This document shows, in pieces, positions 1-12,255 of a stretch of DNA of 64,000 bases. Within the stretch, counting starts at the first letter, position 1. Each line of letters starts with the position of its first letter. The stretch spans positions 10,261,009 through 10,325,008 of the forward strand of contig ML662449.1 of NCBI GenBank assembly GCA_007570785.1, in the 5' to 3' direction. The position numbers and the translations under genes are program-made. A model generated the notes under the pieces. The model did no database searches and was not told the DNA's origin. It saw only the letters and a program-made list of their open reading frames with translations. Origin of the DNA: Antilocapra americana (taxonomy: Eukaryota; Chordata; Mammalia; Artiodactyla; Antilocapridae).

Positions 1-120
1 TTTTACACCCTGTAATACTAAGCATTTCACATCAAATACATAAAATGAATCAGACATATTAGATTCTGAAATAGTACACTGCTTTTAGTTATCAACTCAG
101 ATTTGAGTGTATCGAACAAA

Positions 121-345
121 CATGCGTGCATACTCAGTTGCTAAGTCATGTCCAACTCTTTGAGGCCTCATGGACTGTATCCTGCCCAGGCTCCTCTGTC
201 CATGGAGTTTCCCAGGCAAGAATACTGAAGTGGGTTGCCATTTCCTTCTCCAGGGGATCTTCCTGACCCAAGGATTGAATCCACATTTCCTGCACTGCAG
301 GCGGATTCTTTACCACTGATCTACCTGGAAGGTTCATATCCAACC
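121..345 (-). mobile_element. Bov-tA/BovA2 SINE
   Basis: Reverse-oriented ruminant tRNA-derived SINE. It has the tail-end motif CAGTTGCTAAGTCATGTCC first, then the CCAGGCTCCTCTGTCCATGG core, then the reversed tRNA-like head. It is moderately diverged. Confidence 0.93.
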
Positions 346-416
346 TGAGTACCACATAAAAAAATACAATGAAGATTTTAATAATGTCCTGTTAATAATT
401 AAAGGACCCACAGTCT

Positions 417-548
417 AGGGACTTCCCTGGCAGTCCAGTGGTTAAGATCTGCACTTCCAATGCAGGGGATGTGAGTTCGATTACTGGTTGGGGAACCAAG
501 AGCCCACATGGTATGTAGTGCTGCCACAAACTTAAAAAAAAAAAAATA
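417..548 (+). mobile_element. CHR-type (tRNA-Glu-like) cetartiodactyl SINE
   Basis: Begins GGGACTTCCCTGGCAGTCC, has a tRNA-like box B (GAGTTCGATTAC) and ends in an A-rich tail. AAAGGACC flanks both sides (401-408 and 552-559), a possible target-site duplication. Confidence 0.9.
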
Positions 549-642
549 CATAAAGGACCTCCGTTACAGCAGGAATCCTAGTTGGTAAGTCTGCCCACTT
601 CTGGAAGGAAATAGTTCCTAAAAAACAAGCCATTAAACAGAC

Positions 643-836
643 TTGCTTCCTTTGTGGCTCAGCTGGTAAAGAATCCACCTGCACTGTGGGAGACCTGGGT
701 TCGATCCCTGGGTTGAGAAGGTCCCCTGGAGAAGGGAAAGGCTACCCACTCCAGTATTCTGGCCTGGAGAATTCCATAGACTGTATAGCCCATGGGGTTG
801 CAAAGAGTTGGACATAACTGAGCACCTTTCACTTTC
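643..836 (+). mobile_element. Bov-tA2 SINE
   Basis: Forward tRNA-like head (GTGGCTCAGCTGGTAAAGAA, box B GGTTCGATCC), then the GGAGAAGGGAAAGGCTACCC body and the GACATAACTGAGCACCTTTC end. Confidence 0.95.
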
Positions 837-845
837 AAACAAGGA

Positions 846-2048
846 GACATAGGTTTTTTAAGTAAAAATGCATACTTCATGACATTTTAAGATTCTCAAC
901 ATCTTATATCCTTATGTTCTTTCTTTATCTTAGAAGTAATTAAAATAATGAATGAAACTGGAATCTAACTAAAAAGACATTGGTTGGTGTTAACTCCTAT
1001 TGACAACATATATTAAATTGGTTTTCATATATGAAGTCTCCAAACTTCTAATAAAAATATTTAAAAAACAGATCTACAACAAATTGTGTTGCAAATCAGG
1101 TTATCATTATCTTGTATAAACCATGAAAACTGGAATCATGTGAGCAGAAGGTTAGATTAATTCTCCATTCTCATTATAAGCACAGGTGTAGCACAAACAT
1201 CATGTGAAATAACCAATTAAAATGAAAAAAAAATCTGCTTTTCATTAGCTGCCTTCACTGCATGACCAATCAGAAAATTATTTAATGTTAATATTCTGCA
1301 TATACCAAAAGTAATTTTCCTAGTAACTAACATAGGTAAGAGAGCAAAAATGTCTCTTTATCTATGGTATTATTCAAAATCTGCATTCTCTTGAAAGGAA
1401 CTCGGACAATTTTTTTCAAGTTCTTTTAAAAACATAATATTTTATGGATATATACTACTTATCTAAAAACAAGAAGAGTCTTTTTTAACAGATGAGAAGC
1501 CAAGGCTCCGAGACATTAAGTGGCTTATTTGAGGTCACACGTAATCCAAGAGATGTTAATAATTTGGCAAACGGTAGCAAGCATACCCCTCTCACCACTA
1601 CTACGTCCTGACCAGAGCATGACCACTACTGTGCCACCCATCTAGAATATTCTGGACTAAATAGATATCTAAACACGAGCTGATTTTGAGCCAGTCACCA
1701 CTGGCAACAACCTCACTGTTGAGTCCAGGAATAAGGATGACAACATTTTGGAGACTTGGGAATTTTGATGATTGTATTACTTGTATATAAATATCCCCAA
1801 AAAAGCTATGCATAAGAAAACTCAGGAAATTGGGTTATCTATATTCCAAAGCTTGCCTCTTTCACACTCATACATTCAGAGTTCCAAAGACCAGTTCATG
1901 ATAACCATCTCAGGTCTGAATCCGTGACAGTTAACCTATGGGATCGGAAAAGCTACACATCAGGTTTGATCATCACCCAGCTTGGTCACTGACACGAGCC
2001 CCCTCTCTCTGATATCCCTACCAAGTTGATGGGTAGCCTCTGCTAGAC
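846..2048. other. intronic sequence, one old MIR fragment
   Basis: AT-rich and mostly unique. At 1480-1570 a stretch resembles reversed MIR (ACAGATGAGAAGCC, later GAGGTCACAC). Nothing else was recognised. Confidence 0.5.
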
Positions 2049-2362
2049 TTTTTTTTTTTAATTTATTTTATTCAAGTATAGTTGATTTACAATGTTGCAT
2101 TCATTTCTGCTGTACAGAAAAGTGACTCAGTTATACACATATACCCATTCTTTTTCATATCCTTTTCCTTTATGATTTATCACAGGATATTGAATATCCT
2201 GAGCTATACAGTAGGAGCTTGTTGGTTATCCACTTTATATATACTAGTTTGCATCTGCTAACCCCAAACTCCCAATTCATCCCTTTCCCACTTCCCCACC
2301 CCCAGCCCTTTCCTTGGTAACCACAAGTCTGTTCTCTGTGTGCGGGGCTATTTCTAATACAG
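2049..2362 (-). mobile_element. L1 3' end (artiodactyl-type)
   Basis: Reverse-oriented L1 3' UTR: poly-T, then TATAGTTGATTTACAATGTT, CTGTACAG, TTATCACAGGATATTGAATA and ACCACAAGTCTGTTCTCTGT. Confidence 0.88.
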
Positions 2363-5300
2363 TACTGGTCACCTTACTAGAGAGCCCACTTCCTCTACAG
2401 ACAGAATAAGTGTTAAAAGGTTCTGTCTTACCCGATCTAAAATCCTTTCACCAGGACAACTTCTTGGGGGTAATTTAAACAATTCTAATTTCACTTCTTC
2501 AGATGGCCTTTCAAACATTAGAACTATAGCCACTGTGCCCATAGATCTCCCCTCTTCTCCCTCGGTGAAACATCTATGATTCCTAACAAGTTCCTTCCAG
2601 AATGTGAGTTCTAGGATTTTGAGTCCACTCACCTATTGGGCCACTCTCTGCTCAAAATGCTGAGTCTGTCTGCATGCCTCTGCGAGCACCACTAAATGCA
2701 GTGACTTCAGGCCTGCTCAGGTCCCCGTGGAGAGAGCAAACATCTCACCCCAGCCTCAGTTAAGGGCCCCCAGGTACAGGATGCTAGTTGCTTCTCTTTG
2801 GGTGGTAATAACCATTTGTTGTTATTGACAGCACAGATGTGGGCTACCTAAAGGATATGTAGGTATGAAGGTGGGAATCCTTTCATTAACTAAACATTTT
2901 AAAACCTTGAAAACCTAAGGACATACCACTCTATCCAAACTTCTTGACCACACTAGTAGGTATACTTGGAAGTCCTCACTTTTGTAAACTTTAATTAAAA
3001 ACAGTATTTGTTTCAATATGATGGACAGTATCAGTACATGTAGGACACAGTAAACTCTCAGAATGCTACTGAATTATAATTCCTATATTTATATGAAACA
3101 CATAATATTATCTGGGGTCATGGTAGACATCTTTATCTGAAAATAACTGAATAAACAGCAAAATATTTTACTTTTAAAAACAACACCACCTTTTCAATTC
3201 TAAAACCATTCCAACATTTGACTCTCTTTAGTGTATTTTATGATTTTCCTCGACTGTCTTATATGTACTCTCTCTTTGGAATTAGCTATATACAGCATGA
3301 TCATGTGTTTAGATGGCTTGGGTTGAATTCAGATAGGAAAACGTTTTCCTTCTGGGCAAAGTAATAAAATGACATACTTGCTCCTCCCACTATAAGTCAA
3401 ACAGAGGTCAGTTCCTCCATCCCTGTATCTGTTTAAATAAACTGGTCCAGCTGTTTGTTTCCAAAATGCCCTTTGACCTTGTGTCTCATCCTCCCTGCTT
3501 TTGTGACAGAATGCTTTACTTTCCATTGTGGAATATTCTAAATTATCAAGAAACTTCTAAACACTAAGAACCAAAAAAAGATCTTTGGGTTTTATGTAAA
3601 CTCACATGAACATATTCCCTTCTAAAACATTGTCATTTTAAAAGCATTAGTAAAATAGTTATTTTAAACTCATATGTATGAATACATAAGTATATATTAG
3701 AGTTTTAACATAAGAAGAAACAGTGTTTTTGAAGAGAAATAAATAAGAAGATGACAAAAATTCCAATTTGAATGTACAATAAAAAATACATTCTTCAATA
3801 CCCATAAAACAGGTAAAGATGAAATATATCCATGAAATACATATAATCTTTGGAATTTCCCATATTGATAAGGTGATTTTTAAAAAGCTTATTTGTTCAA
3901 AAATGTGAAAGAAAACTTTTAGAATTTTACATTGATGTCCAGACATTATAGTCCTTAAAATTCAGATGTATAATATCAGGAATACATAATAACAGGACAG
4001 TTTGCATTTCTTACTCATTAAAATAGTTTCACACCTTGGCTTAATAGAATGATGCTCAAATTTGCCACAGATTGGGCATTTTACAAAGTAATCCTTTTAG
4101 TTAAGTGTCCTTAAAGGTTGAGAAACATCCTGTTTGCATTTCCACATTTCATTCCAAACATCAAGGTATGTTTTTAAAAATCCCATTTTGCTTTGAAAGC
4201 AGTCTTCTTTTGTGAAGTACTAAGAACTGAACACCTTGTAGGTGGTTGAAAACTGAATTAAAGAAAGAATTCTTAAATTTCGTTTTTTCATAGAATCATG
4301 GATTAGAATTTCTTCCTGTGACCAAATGGTCTCCTTTCTCAAAACAAGAAGTTTTACAAAGGGAAGGAAGATAATGGATTGGCTTTAGAGCTTTATACCA
4401 TGTCTAAATAAACAGAGGTGTATTTCTTTTTACCTAGTTATTTGTTTGGAACTCAAGTCTTATTAACAGGGCAGTAGGAGGTTGAAAGGGGAGCAAAAGT
4501 CTTAAATATCTGAGACTTGGGATCATCTAAAAACTGAGTTTTACCATCTGCATTTTTAAAAAAATAGGAATCAGACAAGGAGAATGGATGATGAATCCTG
4601 AGTTATGCTAAAAAGAAATACAAGAAGTTTTGCTCTATTCTTTCTTGTCTCTGCCCTTAGATGTTTATTTATTTATTTTAGATGTTTATTTATTATTGGA
4701 CTTTTCCCCCCGCATTCTGTTAATTCCACCTATCTCCTTTATTCTTCATCTTTGGATACCTGAATAGTTTTCTGAGCAAGATCTGGTAGAACTGCTTTCT
4801 AAAGTTGACCTTCATCCTTTAGTTTATCCTCCACTCCCTGACCAGGCTCCTTTCCACAAAACTGGATTCTTAAATTTAGTCTTCTCCTGGTGAGAACCGG
4901 AGGGGTTCTCAGATCATAATGGACATCCTTTAGGCCCAAACACCAGGTTTATTTGCCCTGTTCCACAGGCAATTTTCCTACATGGCTTTGCCCTATTTTC
5001 CTATACTCTTACACCTTTGGTCCTCCACAGTACTGACAAAAGGAAAGAAAAACTACTTGCATTCTCTCAAAAATATAATTTTCACCTTTACTCAATTCTG
5101 CTCCCCCGTGTTTACCACCCTACTTATTCACTGATGTTTAAGGGAAGACTGTATTTTGTTACTTTTGCATGCCACAGCTTATTCATGGAAATCAAAATAA
5201 AATTCTCACAAAATACTGTGTTTTCTAAACAACAACGTGACTCTCAGTCATCTCCATAGAGCTTCTTGTCATTTAGGTATAAGCGACTAGCCAGCAGAAA

Positions 5301-6634
5301 GGTAGGTATCCATTTAAGTATGGAGAAATGCCATTCTATAATATGTACCCTTCTTTGCTCAAGAAGCTAAAATTATTAACTATTAAGAAAAAATTTCATT
5401 AAATAACAGGATATGTTAGTAAAAAATGCTTTCTATACCTATACTATCCATTAAAGAAAGTATTAATTATATCATCTTGATTAATATTTAGGTGTACTTA
5501 AGAATACTTACATATATACTTAATAATAAAAATTAATGCCATGCCTTCTTAAGTATTGGTGATTTCTTCATGCACTGTTTTTATTCAATTAAACATGAAC
5601 AACATGCAAGTATAATATTTAATTGCTATATAATTCATTTTACTTATATTTATTGCTATAAATATTTTTAAGGGCAGAATTAAGTCTTATAAAATAGCTT
5701 CTAATATAAATTACCATCTTGGAAAGTAGTTGCTGAATTTCAGAATTTTGTTCTTTCTTTTTCCATGAATTTTCTTAAGTGGCATTTCTTTCAACTTTAT
5801 CAGAGTCATTTAAAGAAAACTACATATACGACTTTTTTTTAAAGTCAGCATTTCCTAATAACTTTCAGGCCTGTTTTATAAACAAACCTTTCAGGGAATG
5901 AATTCCAGCTATCTCCCACATAACACTCGGTTCTTTTAAACAAGAATTTGTCTTAAAAATCTTTTGTTGGAATTCTCTATTTTAGATTTACATTTACTTA
6001 TTGGATTTAATGATCCGTAACTGGCAGGCTTTAGGGTCCAGGCCTTCCACACTCCCTTTCTTTGTGAAGTAAAATTTCATGAAACATGATTTTTAGACGC
6101 TCAAGAAAGTTGACTCAATCTCAAGTCAAACCTTATGAAATCATGTTTTTGGCACTGTCTTCTAGTTTCTCAACCTCCTCCAGGATCCGACAGTTCCAGG
6201 ACTGCAATACATCATCTGTGTGTCTGGGGCTGGGGGAGGTGAATGAACGGGAGGGAAGAAGGAAGCACGTGTTTTGCTCTCCTTATCCTCTAGAAACATA
6301 ATATTGGAATTTGTTCAAATCACAATAAGCCCATCCATTAGAGGTCTGAAAAGGTTCCCCTTCTCTAGAAGTGATAGGTGTATTTGTCAAACTACTCTTA
6401 AAAAATGCTGAAACTAAGACAGTTGAGAAGTTAATTATATATAAAATTTTCTTCCAAGCAACTAGTGAAAAAAAGAAATCATTAATTAGTTGAAAATTAC
6501 AATGCAAAGTAAAAACAAAATCCAAGCATCATTTTGGACTTTATAAGTTGAAATAGCTTGCAAATACATCATCACTTGGTTATATGTCACAGAAAGTTTT
6601 CCTTGAAAGCAAATTGGAAAATGATTTTTTTCAC

Positions 6635-6673
<39 letters not shown>

Positions 6674-7225
6674 CTCAGTTTGCTAAATCCTTTAATCTGA
6701 ACTGAATTCAAAGCGAATGAATTGTAAGGATGTATCACTAGACCCAGCATAAGAAATACCCAATAGTTATACATATTGTAAGTATCTATATAAAGCATAG
6801 GGAACAAAATAGCATTTATAAAATATTTACTCACATATGACAGACAAGTTGCCAAATTTGATTTTGTTTAACCTAATAAATATTTTAAAAGTGGTTTACT
6901 TAGAGTATATGAAATTAGAGTGATTATTAGCACAATGTATAAGCAATAGGATAATCTAGGATAATATAACAAAACTTCTTTTACTAACAAAAATCTACAT
7001 TGGGTATAATAATATCTTCAAAGAATAAATGTGTCTATTTAAGCTGAATCATATACATTCTCATTTTCCCATATTCACAAAAGTCAATAAAATTGCATCT
7101 TATTAAACATCCCTTAAACATTACAGAATAAATACACAGTTATTTAAAACAAATCTTAATGTCTGTCAATTTCCATTATAAGTAGGATAACCAGATAATT
7201 TATCATCTATGCTGGGACACTTTTA
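2363..7225. other. AT-rich unique intronic sequence
   Basis: No coding sequence and no recognisable interspersed repeat apart from the (AT)n tract at 6639-6672. At 4660-4700 a short ATGTTTATTTATT unit is repeated. Confidence 0.5.
6639..6672. repeat. (AT)n microsatellite
   Basis: Uninterrupted AT dinucleotides over about 34 bp. Confidence 0.97.
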
Positions 7226-7241
7226 AGAGTAAAGGGACATT

Positions 7242-7435
7242 AGGGACTTCCTTGGTGGTCTAGTGGTTAAGAATCTGCCTTCCAATGCAGGGGACATGGG
7301 TTTGATCCCTGGTTTGGGACCTAAGATCCCACATGACTCAAGGCAAACCAAATCAGAGCATCACAACTACTAAGTCCACATGCTCTAGAGCCCACACACT
7401 ACAACGAAGATCCAGCATAGCCAAAAAAAAAAAAA
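7242..7435 (+). mobile_element. CHR-type SINE, long form
   Basis: Starts AGGGACTTCCTTGGTGGTC, has box B (GGTTTGATCCC), a CACAACTACTAAG body and a poly-A tail. AGAGTAAAG occurs at 7226-7234 and 7436-7444, matching a target-site duplication. Confidence 0.93.
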
Positions 7436-8404
7436 AGAGTAAAGAAAAGTTATTGATAATTATGCTGGGCACCAGGCATAAACCATGAATGTCCTAAGGA
7501 ATCAGGGTATATGTGTTACCCTAACCAAATATGCAGTTTTATCCCAAAATAAAATTTCCTCTGAATGACTGGAACTGAAACTCTTTTGTATTAGGTGACC
7601 AGCCGAGCAGGCATAAGGTGTTTTAGAATCCTAGTGCCAATCTGCAGAACCTCTCAGCTCTTTCCTTTCTCTAGAACCTCTTCTTTATTTGCCTCTACAC
7701 TCCAAGCCTTCACAAATTAAGAAATTTCCAGGCCTAAAGTCTCCACTCATGCTAAGGGTAGGTATATCAAAATTTAGCTTGATTTCTTTTTTCACCTGGT
7801 TACAGATTAGGTTTGCCCTGAATGGAGGCCTATTGTCTATTCGTTAGAATGTTCACTGTAACTTCTGTTTCAATTAGTGAAGTTTGAAACCTAAGCTTTA
7901 CGTACTGTATATCAATATGTAACCTGTAGGTCTTTATATGTATATGAAACCACTTTAAAAGGCAAAATCTCTCAATTGAGGTACATAACAAAATCTTTAA
8001 AATGAGGACAATAAAACGAACAAAATGACTTCCTCGTGGAACTTGTCAAATCTCTGAAAAATGCTTATGGTCATCAAAGTCACTTTGTGGAAAGTTCAGA
8101 GAACGTCCATTTCACTTCTGAGCTGCCATCCTTTCCTTTGAACACCACTACTCCTAATTATCACAAAACACTGGCCAAGGGCAGGAAGAGTGAGAACAGT
8201 GTCCAGTGGAAAGTGTATGAGAACTGAGTAGGAAAACCGCCACTTCCTAGTTCTGAGACTATAGCAGTATTTAGGTGCTGGAACTGTGATTATCTAATGG
8301 GTGAATGTTTATGGTAAGTGCTTTGCCAACTGTAAAACCTAAGACAGGTTTGCTGAGGATACTGTCATTATGATTCTCAAAAGTATCTAATGGTACAAAA
8401 GCTT

Positions 8405-8940
8405 ATAAACAATTCTTAGGCCAGTGAAAGATGGAAACAACCCAAATGTCCATCAATGAATGAACTAGTAAAGAAAATGTGGTATATCCACAAAATGAAA
8501 CATTATTCAGTCACGAAGAGGAATAAAGTATGTCACATGCTTCAAAGCAAATGAAACTGGAAAACATAATACTAAATGAAGGACACCCGTCATAAAGGAC
8601 CAGGGATATCATGATCACATTTATATGAACTGTCCAGAATAGGCAATCCATGGACGGAGGAGTCTGGCGGGCTGCAGTCCATGGGGTCATAAGAGTCGGA
8701 CACAATTTAGTGACTAAACCACCACAAAGACAGAAAGCAGCTCTGTGGCAGAGTTGGGGATGGAAGTATGGAGGGTGAGGGGTAGAGGGTTTCTTTTTGA
8801 GGTGGTGAAATTGTTCTCAAATGGACTCGGGGGATGGTTGCACGTATCTGTGACTATACTTAAAACCACTGAACCACTTTAAATGAGTAAATTGAATAGC
8901 ATGTGAATTACATCTCAATAAAGCTCTTAAAAATACATAA
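8405..8940 (+). mobile_element. L1M-type 3' end, interrupted by a SINE fragment
   Basis: Forward old L1: CAACCCAAATGTCCATCAAT, later GGATGGTTGCACG, CCACTGAACCACTTTAAA and a GAATTACATCTCAATAAAG end. A Bov-tA fragment sits inside at 8646-8725. Confidence 0.85.
8646..8725 (+). mobile_element. 5'-truncated Bov-tA SINE inside L1M
   Basis: Only the 3' half is present: GGAGTCTGGCGGGCTGCAGT, then CATAAGAGTCGGACACAATT. Confidence 0.85.
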
Positions 8941-8943
8941 TGG

Positions 8944-9260
8944 GACTTCCCTCACGGCCCAGGGGTAAAGAATCCATCTGCCAACGCAGGGGACACTGGT
9001 TCAATCCCTGTTCTGGGAAGATCCCACATGCCACCGGACAACTGGGCCCTGTGACACGACTACTGAACACATGTGCTGCAACTACTGAAGCCCATACACC
9101 CAGAGCCCATGCTCTGCAGTAAGGGAAGTTACCACAGTGAGAAGACTGGGATTCAAAACTGAAGAGCAGTCTCTGCTCGCTGCAACTAGAGAAACGCTGT
9201 ACACAGTAATGAAGACCCAACACAGCCCCCCCCCCAACAAAAAATCAACTAATTAAAAAC
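8944..9260 (+). mobile_element. CHR-type SINE, long form
   Basis: Starts GGACTTCCCTCACGGCCC, has box B GGTTCAATCCC, then CTACTGAAGCCCATACACCC and a GAAGACCCAACACAGCC end. A 15-bp duplication, AAAAATACATAATGG, lies at 8929-8943 and 9261-9275. Confidence 0.95.
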
Positions 9261-9280
9261 AAAAATACATAATGGTAGAC

Positions 9281-9385
9281 TGCAAGAGACACTGAACCAG
9301 GAGTCAGCCCCCTCCTTGCCTCTAATTAGGAATGTAACATCATAAGGCCCTGAGCCTCATCTGTCAAAGGATGCTACAATCCTAG
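9281..9385 (+). mobile_element. MIR fragment (probable)
   Basis: Weak forward MIR resemblance: GAACCAGGAGTCAG, AATGTAACATC and GAGCCTCATCTGTCAAAGGA. Confidence 0.5.
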
Positions 9386-11177
9386 CCTGGACTTGGACTC
9401 TGTTGTTCTGTTGCAGTGTTTCTAAAATTTTAATCCATGCTCCCTTTGGTAAACTTCAAAATCTCCTATCTCTTTGTTAACTTACTATTTCAGGAGAAAT
9501 AGCATGACAAAAATCAAGTTAATTCTCAAGATGCTTTTTTATACTACATTCACTCAGAATGATTCTGATCTGTCTTTTCTGGCCACTCCCTCCAGCCGCT
9601 ACTTGGCCTTGAGGATGGAAATCCTAGCCATAACCCATTGCACTGTCCTTTCTGTACACAATCCTGCCAGGTGACCAACCGTGAGGACTAAGACCCGACA
9701 TCTTTGGATCCATACAATTCTTTCCATTAGTAACATTTCCTACTCCCTACCCTTTCCAAGTATGTATGAATTCTGACTCAAACTAGGGATCAAATAAAGT
9801 CAACCATAGCAGATGTTCTAGTGATACAGGCCAACAAAGCCCTTCAACTAGACAACAACCCTCAAAACTATTGGTATATATTCAAATCAGCATCCTAAAG
9901 TAGAACATACTGGAAACTTAAAGATATATGTTTTTAATCATGGTGCTTTTAATTCCATCTGTTGGCAATATATTATTCTTGAAAGATAGTGTCCAAATTA
10001 ATAGAATACCAGACGTCTCCCATGACAGGAAGTACATTTTTGAGCTAAGTTACATTTGAAATCCAAGACCAATAATTCCCATGGGCCTGAAAGAGTTAAT
10101 GTATTTGCCAAAGAAAGTACTTTTTTTCTTCTACAGTGATGGGATCTAATCTTACAAGGCAATAGGTCCTTCAACCACACTGGTTAAGAGGGTAAAAGGG
10201 AAAAGGAGTTCTCAAAGATGGGAACAGATTAAGGTATTTTTGCTATTTGCTATTGTTCAGGTGTCTAGACCCAACAGAGTTCATTATTTCCCACATTAAT
10301 GGGTCAGGCTTAAAGACCTCATAAGAATGGAAATAAAATCAGGAGGAAATTACCCAAAAACCATGAGGACATGGAGTGGGACAGTCCTGTATCTGCCAAA
10401 GTTACAAACATCCATGTTGTTGGCGTGTTTTTGTTCGATTTTTTTTTAATGTTCTCTTGCCCCTTAAAAATTAAAAAAAGAAAGGGAAAAAAACCCTAAG
10501 TGTCTACACAAAGCTCCAGGCATTCACCCATAGGAGCCATGCAGATCCAAGACCACATTTGCCCTCAGAAACACTTCCGTCCCCACACCCCTGCCTCCTC
10601 TCCATTTTTGAGAAAATTGTCTTAATTAACAAGGAGGCAACATTTGCCCCATTTTTTACTGTTTCAGGCTGCCTCTTTAACCACTCAGAAATGCTGTTTG
10701 TTTTATGTAGGTGCAGCCTGAAGCCAGAGGGTGATGTAAGTGCGAGGGGAGAGGGGGTCTTCTCTGTGGGCACAGCTCCGGGGCCCAGTACTCAATGGTT
10801 AATCACCCAACCCCAGCCCCGGCAACTGTTGACACAAAATAGGTGGAGATCAGGTCTGTGCAAGCAGAAAATACCAGAAAGGCAAACTATATGTAAACAC
10901 ACTTAAGACAGATTTGACAAGAATAGACCTCAACCTGACTTGCTAGGAAACTCTTCAGTCTTGGAGCTTTAGTTCCTTTACTGAGGAGGATTCCCCTGAC
11001 AAAGTTTCCTTTGAGAAGAAAAAGAGTAACATTTTCAAAACTAAAAGAAGTTTACAGAAGTCAGCAGAGACATGTGCCCCCTTGATTCACACAGTGTGAG
11101 TTTCGAATCTGCTCCCACATGCAGGATTTATGTAATGTAATACAGTTCTTGCAAGTACCTCTGGAGCAGAGCCAAAC
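9386..11177. other. unique intronic sequence
   Basis: No named repeat. The block 10500-10900 is locally GC-richer and contains the first copy of a short duplicated segment (10773-10810, see findings). Confidence 0.45.
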
Positions 11178-11223
11178 GAGAGAAAGAGAGAGAGAGAGAG
11201 AGAGCGGGAGGGAGAGAGGGAGG
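11178..11223. repeat. (GA)n purine-rich simple repeat
   Basis: GAGAGAAAGAGAGAGAGAGA continuing into a GGGAGGGAGAG tract. Confidence 0.95.
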
Positions 11224-11794
11224 AAAAACCAGCATGTGCAAACAACCACAATTCAAAAAGTTATTTCTCTTGACCTATAAAACTCATGCAAAGAAGCAAA
11301 TGGATAATGCTTAAACAGTCTTTTAATCTTATCTAACTGACACCTGACAACCCATTACTTATAGATTATTAATGCACCCACTAAAAAGTTTGTCATGTAC
11401 AAAATCACTAGAGAAAAGAGATTGAATGCCTGAGGAAAAAACAAATTTTACTGTACAATAACTTCAGAAATTCCAAGCCTATTATCTGTCATGCCCTTCA
11501 CAGACTCAGAGCGCACCACTAAAAACAACTGATTTATCTTGATTATGAATCCAAAAGTGACAGCACGCATGTCTTCCATGTCTTGTGATAATGTTTAATT
11601 TCATCTAGTTTTTATTTTAAGGGCTAGATTTGCTTATTTAAGATGAAGAAAAGTAACAACTTTTTAATGAATAGTCCTTTTTGTCTGTTTATCAAAGGCC
11701 TGTTGTTCTTTCTTTTTTTTTTTTTCACTTCTAATGTAAAACGGGAATCAAAATCAGTTTCAGAACATTCACCTTGCTTCTGTTCACGTTTTTA

Positions 11795-11960
11795 CACTGT
11801 CTAGAATATTAGGGCTGGAAGAGGCTTAGAGTCCCACCAATTCCTCAGCCCTACCCATCCATTTAAGGCAGAGGAAGCTGTTGCTCAGGGAGACAAAGGG
11901 AGTTGATCAAGGACATGCATCTAATTGGTGAGGAGTGGGGACAACAGATGACATGTTTGG
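11795..11960 (-). mobile_element. MIR-like fragment
   Basis: Contains GGCAGAGGAAGCTGTTGCTC and GACAAAGGGAGTTGATCAAG, in the order of reversed MIR (ACAGATGAGGAAACTGAGGC and onward). Highly diverged. Confidence 0.45.
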
Positions 11961-12055
11961 ACTCCAAATGTTCTTTCCCCTGCATATTCCCTTCCCTGAC
12001 TCCCTCTATGTAAATGGTGTGTTGTCATGAGACTTTCATGGGAATTTGTCCCTTG

Positions 12056-12255
12056 TGTGTGAGTTGTTCAGTCGTGTCTGACTTTTTGCGACCCCAGGGA
12101 CTGTAGCCTGCCAGGCTCCTCTCTCCAGGGAATTCTCTAGGCAAGAATACTGGAGAGGTTGCCACTTCTTCCTACAGGGCATCTTCCTGACCCAGGGATC
12201 AAACCCAGGTCTTATGCATTGCAAGCAGACTCTTTACCACCTGAGCCACCCTTAG
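12056..12255 (-). mobile_element. Bov-tA SINE
   Basis: Reverse orientation: TTGTTCAGTCGTGTCTGACT, TGTAGCCTGCCAGGCTCCTC, CAAGAATACTGGAGAGGTTG and a reversed box B (GGGATCAAACCC). Confidence 0.95.

Noticed and set aside
643..836. tRNA-like box A/B sequences (also in every Bov-tA and CHR copy)
   Set aside because: These are SINE heads derived from tRNA, not tRNA genes. Each continues directly into a SINE body.
10559..10906. 115-codon plus-strand open frame in the GC-richer 10.5-kb block
   Set aside because: Overlaps an 89-codon frame on the other strand, which is typical of a stop-poor GC-rich patch. No domain is visible.
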